A DNA stretch of 7,755 bases from JBEINZ01 sp040377825 (lineage in GTDB: Bacteria; Pseudomonadota; Alphaproteobacteria; Rhizobiales; Ancalomicrobiaceae), in assembly GCA_040377825.1 (NCBI GenBank), contig JBEINZ010000155.1, positions 1 to 7,755 on the forward strand. Reading direction: 5' to 3'. Each line of letters opens with the position of its first letter. Position 1 is the first letter of the stretch. The translations under genes and the position numbers were made by a program. Below the pieces are notes generated by a model that was not told where the DNA came from, ran no database searches, and worked only from the letters and a program-made list of their open reading frames with translations. Shown piece after piece: positions 5,008 to 7,755 of the stretch.

Positions 5008-6426
5008 ATGGTCGTGAGAAGCGAAGACAGTGGCGGGGACGACTTGGCGGGCGGCCGGATCGGCCGCTGGTCGCCCGTGCTTTCGCCTTTTCTTTTGGTA
5101 TGGGAGCGGATCAGTCGGTGGACAGCCGAGCGCATGCCCAAGGGCCTTTTTGCGCGGTCGCTTCTGATCGTCATTCTTCCGATGCTGATCCTTCAATCGG
5201 TCGTCGCCTATGTCTTCATGGAACGACATTGGAACCTCGTTACGCGACGCCTGTCCGAAGCCGTTACCCGCGATATAGCGGCGACGATCGGCTTGATCGA
5301 GGCTTTTCCGGGCCAGGCGAACGCCGACCGTATCATTGAGGTTGCGCGGCGCGATTTCGGCCTTTCAGTCTCAATCCTGCCCCCGGATCCGCTTCCGCCG
5401 CCGGCACCGAAGCCATTTTTCTCTATCTTGGACACCGCGCTCACACAGGAAATTGTTCGATTGATCGGGCGTCCCTTCTGGTTGGATACCGTCGGAAAGT
5501 CAGAGTTAATCGAAATCCGCATCCAGCTTGAGGGCAGCGTCCTTCGCGTCTTCGCAAGAAGTGGCCAAGCCTATGCTTCCAACACGCATATCTTTCTGTT
5601 GTGGATGGTCGGTACGGCTATCGTGCTTTTGACGATTGCCATCATTTTTCTCAGAAACCAAATTCGCCCGATCCAACAATTGTCCGCCGCAGCGGAGAGT
5701 TTCGGCAAGGGCAGGGCGCAACCGGATTTCCGCCCCCGCGGCGCGCGCGAAGTCCGCAAGGCCTCGGAAGCATTCATTGAAATGCGGCGGCGCATCGAGC
5801 GGCAAATCGAGCAACGCACCACAATGCTGGCAGGCGTCAGCCACGATATGCGAACAGTACTCACGCGGTTTCGGCTTCAGGTCGCGTTTTTCGGCGCCGG
5901 TCCGGAGACCGAGGCACTGGAAAGCGACATCGACGAGATGCAAGCCATGTTGGAGGCCTATCTCGCGTTTGCGCGCGGGGACGGCGACGAGGAAGCGACG
6001 CCGACCGACATCGCCGAAATGCTCAAGGCGATCCGCGCCGAAGCCGAACGGGCGGGCTTTGCGCTTACGGAGAGCTTTCACGGCGATCCGATGGTGACGC
6101 TAAAACCCTATGCCATCAAGCGCGCGCTCGGAAACCTCGTCGGAAACGCCTGCCGATACGGTTATCGCGTCGAGATAACCGCCCGTCATTCGCACGGCTG
6201 GTTGTCGGTCATTGTGGACGATGACGGTCCCGGCGTGCCTGAGGAGGAGCGGGAGAACGTGTTCCGACCATTTTATCGATTGGATCAGGCGCGCAATCAG
6301 GACGAAGGCGGCACTGGTCTCGGGCTTGCGATCACCCGCGATATTGTCCGCGGCCATGGCGGCGATGTGCGGTTGGAGACGAGCCCGCTCGGGGGCCTGC
6401 GGGCCGTTCTGCGGATACCTGGTTGA
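5008..6426 (+). CDS. Membrane sensor histidine kinase, EnvZ-like, with Val in the H-box
   Basis: The 472-residue product has a cytoplasmic N-terminus (1-48), a first membrane helix (about 50-70), a periplasmic sensor region of about 120 residues with a Pro-rich stretch (125-137), a second helix (about 194-214), a HAMP linker (about 215-268), the phosphoacceptor domain and an ATPase domain. The phospho-histidine is His279 in GVSHDMRTVLTR. ATP-binding boxes are present: N-box GNLVGNACRYG (Asn380), DDDGPG (404-409) and GGTGLGLA (434-441). The usual H-box proline (SHDLRTPLTR in EnvZ) is Val284 (codon GTA at 5857-5859). It is the likely partner of the PetR-like regulator upstream. The start at 5008 lacks a strong ribosome binding site; Met43 (codon at 5134), just before the first helix, is an alternative. 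The signal sensed is unknown. Confidence 0.93.
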   Translation: MVVRSEDSGGDDLAGGRIGRWSPVLSPFLLVWERISRWTAERMPKGLFARSLLIVILPMLILQSVVAYVFMERHWNLVTRRLSEAVTRDIAATIGLIEAFPGQANADRIIEVARRDFGLSVSILPPDPLPPPAPKPFFSILDTALTQEIVRLIGRPFWLDTVGKSELIEIRIQLEGSVLRVFARSGQAYASNTHIFLLWMVGTAIVLLTIAIIFLRNQIRPIQQLSAAAESFGKGRAQPDFRPRGAREVRKASEAFIEMRRRIERQIEQRTTMLAGVSHDMRTVLTRFRLQVAFFGAGPETEALESDIDEMQAMLEAYLAFARGDGDEEATPTDIAEMLKAIRAEAERAGFALTESFHGDPMVTLKPYAIKRALGNLVGNACRYGYRVEITARHSHGWLSVIVDDDGPGVPEEERENVFRPFYRLDQARNQDEGGTGLGLAITRDIVRGHGGDVRLETSPLGGLRAVLRIPG

Positions 6427-6446
6427 ATCCGATGACGCAAAGCCGC

Positions 6447-7136
6447 TTAGGCAATCGTCGTCTGGTTCGCATCACCGTCTCGATCTTGCTTGCGTGAACT
6501 TGATGCTCGCCGCCTCGATTGCGACGGTTGAGTTATCCGTTCCAAGGTGCTCTCGAACCGGTTTAGCATCCGCGCGGCGCGCTCAAGCCGCTTCAGGGCC
6601 TTGTCAAGCGCTGCCATGGTCTTTGCAAGACCCGGATCGTCGTCTTTGATCCACACAGACAAGGCCTCGGCATACGCCAACGCCAAAGCCTGCGCGCTTG
6701 CGAGCACCGTCACGGCTGCAAGCGGACCGCGATATGAAATTCCGGCTGATGCCAGCGTCCAACGCTGGCTGTCGATCGCGATTCGGTTCAAGGCGGCGGC
6801 GAGAAGCGGATCGCGACCCGCCGATGCAATGAGGCGCCTCAGCGCCGCGCGATAGGGCGCGAGGGCATCGAAGCGGCGCATGAACACATCGAACAACCGT
6901 TCGCGCGTCGGTTCCGATTTCATGCCCGGATCGTCCCCGGCCAGCACGGTCTGATCGATGCGGCTTGAGAAATCCGACAGTATCGCGAATTTGCCGTCGT
7001 AGTCGGCACGCAAGTCAGCGAGCGTGACGCCCGCTCGCTCGGCGATATCGCCGAGCCCGATCTCAAGAAAGTCTTGATCGGCGGCCAACTCCATGAGCGC
7101 ATTGATAACTTGCTGCCGTTGCTCGTCCGCCGCCAT
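6447..7136 (-). CDS. TetR-family regulator with COQ9-like C-terminal half
   Basis: The 229-residue product opens with a TetR-type helix-turn-helix (about 5-50; IGLGDIAERAGVTLADLRADY, near 26-46, covers the DNA-contacting helices). The rest is helical, and the segment RERLFDVFMRRFDALAPYR (78-96) is the kind of motif shared by alphaproteobacterial TetR regulators and COQ9 proteins, which have a TetR fold. The last 30 residues are polar and rich in Arg and Ser. A DNA-binding regulator is the simplest reading; a COQ9-type ubiquinone-synthesis factor that binds lipid is the alternative. The ATG at 7136 follows GGAGG and marks where the protein-like sequence begins. The gene lies 62 bases after prs on the same strand and may be co-transcribed; it converges on the kinase gene with 20 bases between stops. 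No target is identifiable. Confidence 0.75.
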   Translation of the reverse strand: MAADEQRQQVINALMELAADQDFLEIGLGDIAERAGVTLADLRADYDGKFAILSDFSSRIDQTVLAGDDPGMKSEPTRERLFDVFMRRFDALAPYRAALRRLIASAGRDPLLAAALNRIAIDSQRWTLASAGISYRGPLAAVTVLASAQALALAYAEALSVWIKDDDPGLAKTMAALDKALKRLERAARMLNRFESTLERITQPSQSRRRASSSRKQDRDGDANQTTIA

Positions 7137-7198
7137 CGATCCGCCTCCGCGCATTGTCTCATAGGATAGACGGCAAACGCAGCGGGCGCGGGATCGGA

Positions 7199-7755
7199 TC
7201 AGTCGAAGAGGCTTGATACGGACTTTTCTTGCGCGGTTCGTGCGATCGCTTCGCCCATGAGGGGTGCGATTGAGATGACGCGGATGTTGGGCGCCGATTT
7301 GACGGCTTCGGTCGCCTGAATCGAATCGGTGATCACGAGCTCCTTCAGCCGCGATCCGGCGATCCGTGCAACCGCGCCGCCGGACAATACACCATGGGTG
7401 CAATAGGCGGTGACACTTTCGGCGCCGTGGGCCAACAGGGCTTCGGCCGCGTTGACGAGCGTCCCTCCGGAATCGATGATGTCGTCACAAAGAATGCAGG
7501 ACCGGCCTTCGACATGGCCGATCACGTTCATGACCTCCGACTCGCCGGGCCGCTCGCGACGCTTGTCGACGATCGCGAGTTGGGCATCGATACGCTTGGC
7601 GAGGGCGCGAGCACGCACCACGCCGCCGACATCAGGGGAAACGACAACGGTGTTGTCGAGCGGATAGCGCTCCTTGATGTCGCGCATCATAACCGGCGAT
7701 CCGTAGAGGTTGTCCGTCGGAATATCGAAGAACCCCTGGATCTGGCCCGCATGGA
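7199..7755 (-). CDS. prs: Ribose-phosphate pyrophosphokinase (PRPP synthase), 3' part
   Basis: The frame runs off the right edge, so only the C-terminal part is visible: about 185 residues of a protein normally near 310-315. PRPP synthase transfers pyrophosphate from ATP to ribose 5-phosphate and supplies nucleotide, histidine and tryptophan synthesis. Visible signatures are GFFDIPTDNLYG near the cut, VVSPDVGGVVRAR, the catalytic loop VDKRRERPGESEVMNVIG, the PRPP-binding CDDIIDSGGT (about 7460-7489) and the terminal SVSSLF. Nothing looks damaged. An in-frame Met pair at 7690 is internal and not the true start. No terminator is evident before the TetR-like gene. Confidence 0.96.
   Translation of the reverse strand, partial: HAGQIQGFFDIPTDNLYGSPVMMRDIKERYPLDNTVVVSPDVGGVVRARALAKRIDAQLAIVDKRRERPGESEVMNVIGHVEGRSCILCDDIIDSGGTLVNAAEALLAHGAESVTAYCTHGVLSGGAVARIAGSRLKELVITDSIQATEAVKSAPNIRVISIAPLMGEAIARTAQEKSVSSLFD

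Noticed and set aside
5219..5243. GGAAC followed by CGTT, resembling an EcfG-type stress promoter
   Set aside because: The spacing is 13 to 14 bases or shorter and not the expected 16-17, and it lies inside the kinase gene.
5506..6097. Open frames on both strands inside the kinase gene
   Set aside because: They overlap the HAMP, H-box and linker coding region, which has clear family motifs in the main frame.

Overview
This window looks like ordinary chromosome from an alphaproteobacterium, most likely one of the Hyphomicrobiales. The evidence is the high G+C of most genes, the MarR regulator / OmpR-type regulator / histidine kinase set next to ilvE (like PetP-PetR of Rhodobacter capsulatus), an alphaproteobacterial TetR/COQ9-like gene beside prs, and an RGG-rich cold-shock protein. 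I see no tRNA or rRNA, transposase, integrase, CRISPR array, phage gene or toxin-antitoxin pair.

Layout from left to right. (1) 1-1138: a minus-strand gene for a cold-shock-domain protein with an unusually long N-terminal Arg-Gly-Gly/Phe-Gly tract. It is followed by a clear intrinsic terminator and preceded by a gene-free stretch of about 300 bases that holds a possible promoter, a hairpin next to the ribosome binding site and an imperfect palindrome. (2) 1139-1690: a minus-strand gene for a small membrane-anchored DM13-domain protein that lacks the usual DM13 cysteine. (3) 1911-2582: a plus-strand GloC/YcbL-type metallo-beta-lactamase-fold hydrolase. It converges on (4) 2610-3497: ilvE, the branched-chain aminotransferase, on the minus strand. 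(5) 3731-6426: a compact plus-strand operon of a MarR regulator, an OmpR-type response regulator and a membrane histidine kinase, with gaps of 4 and 7 bases. ilvE and this operon diverge from a 233-base intergenic region that carries a nested dyad. (6) 6447-7136: a minus-strand TetR/COQ9-like regulator, downstream of (7) 7199-7755: the 3' part of prs (PRPP synthase), cut by the window edge.

How the genes fit together: the middle block is a signalling unit (kinase, response regulator, MarR regulator) beside amino-acid metabolism (ilvE). In R. capsulatus the PetR family is needed for cytochrome bc1-dependent growth, so a respiratory or redox signal is a reasonable guess, but no target gene lies in the window. 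prs and gloC are housekeeping metabolism.

I found no clearly new multi-gene system. The observations most worth following are the RGG/FG tract fused ahead of a cold-shock domain, a histidine kinase whose phosphorylation motif has valine instead of the usual proline, the cysteine-less DM13 protein, and the nested inverted repeats with two two-codon mini-ORFs just before the MarR gene.
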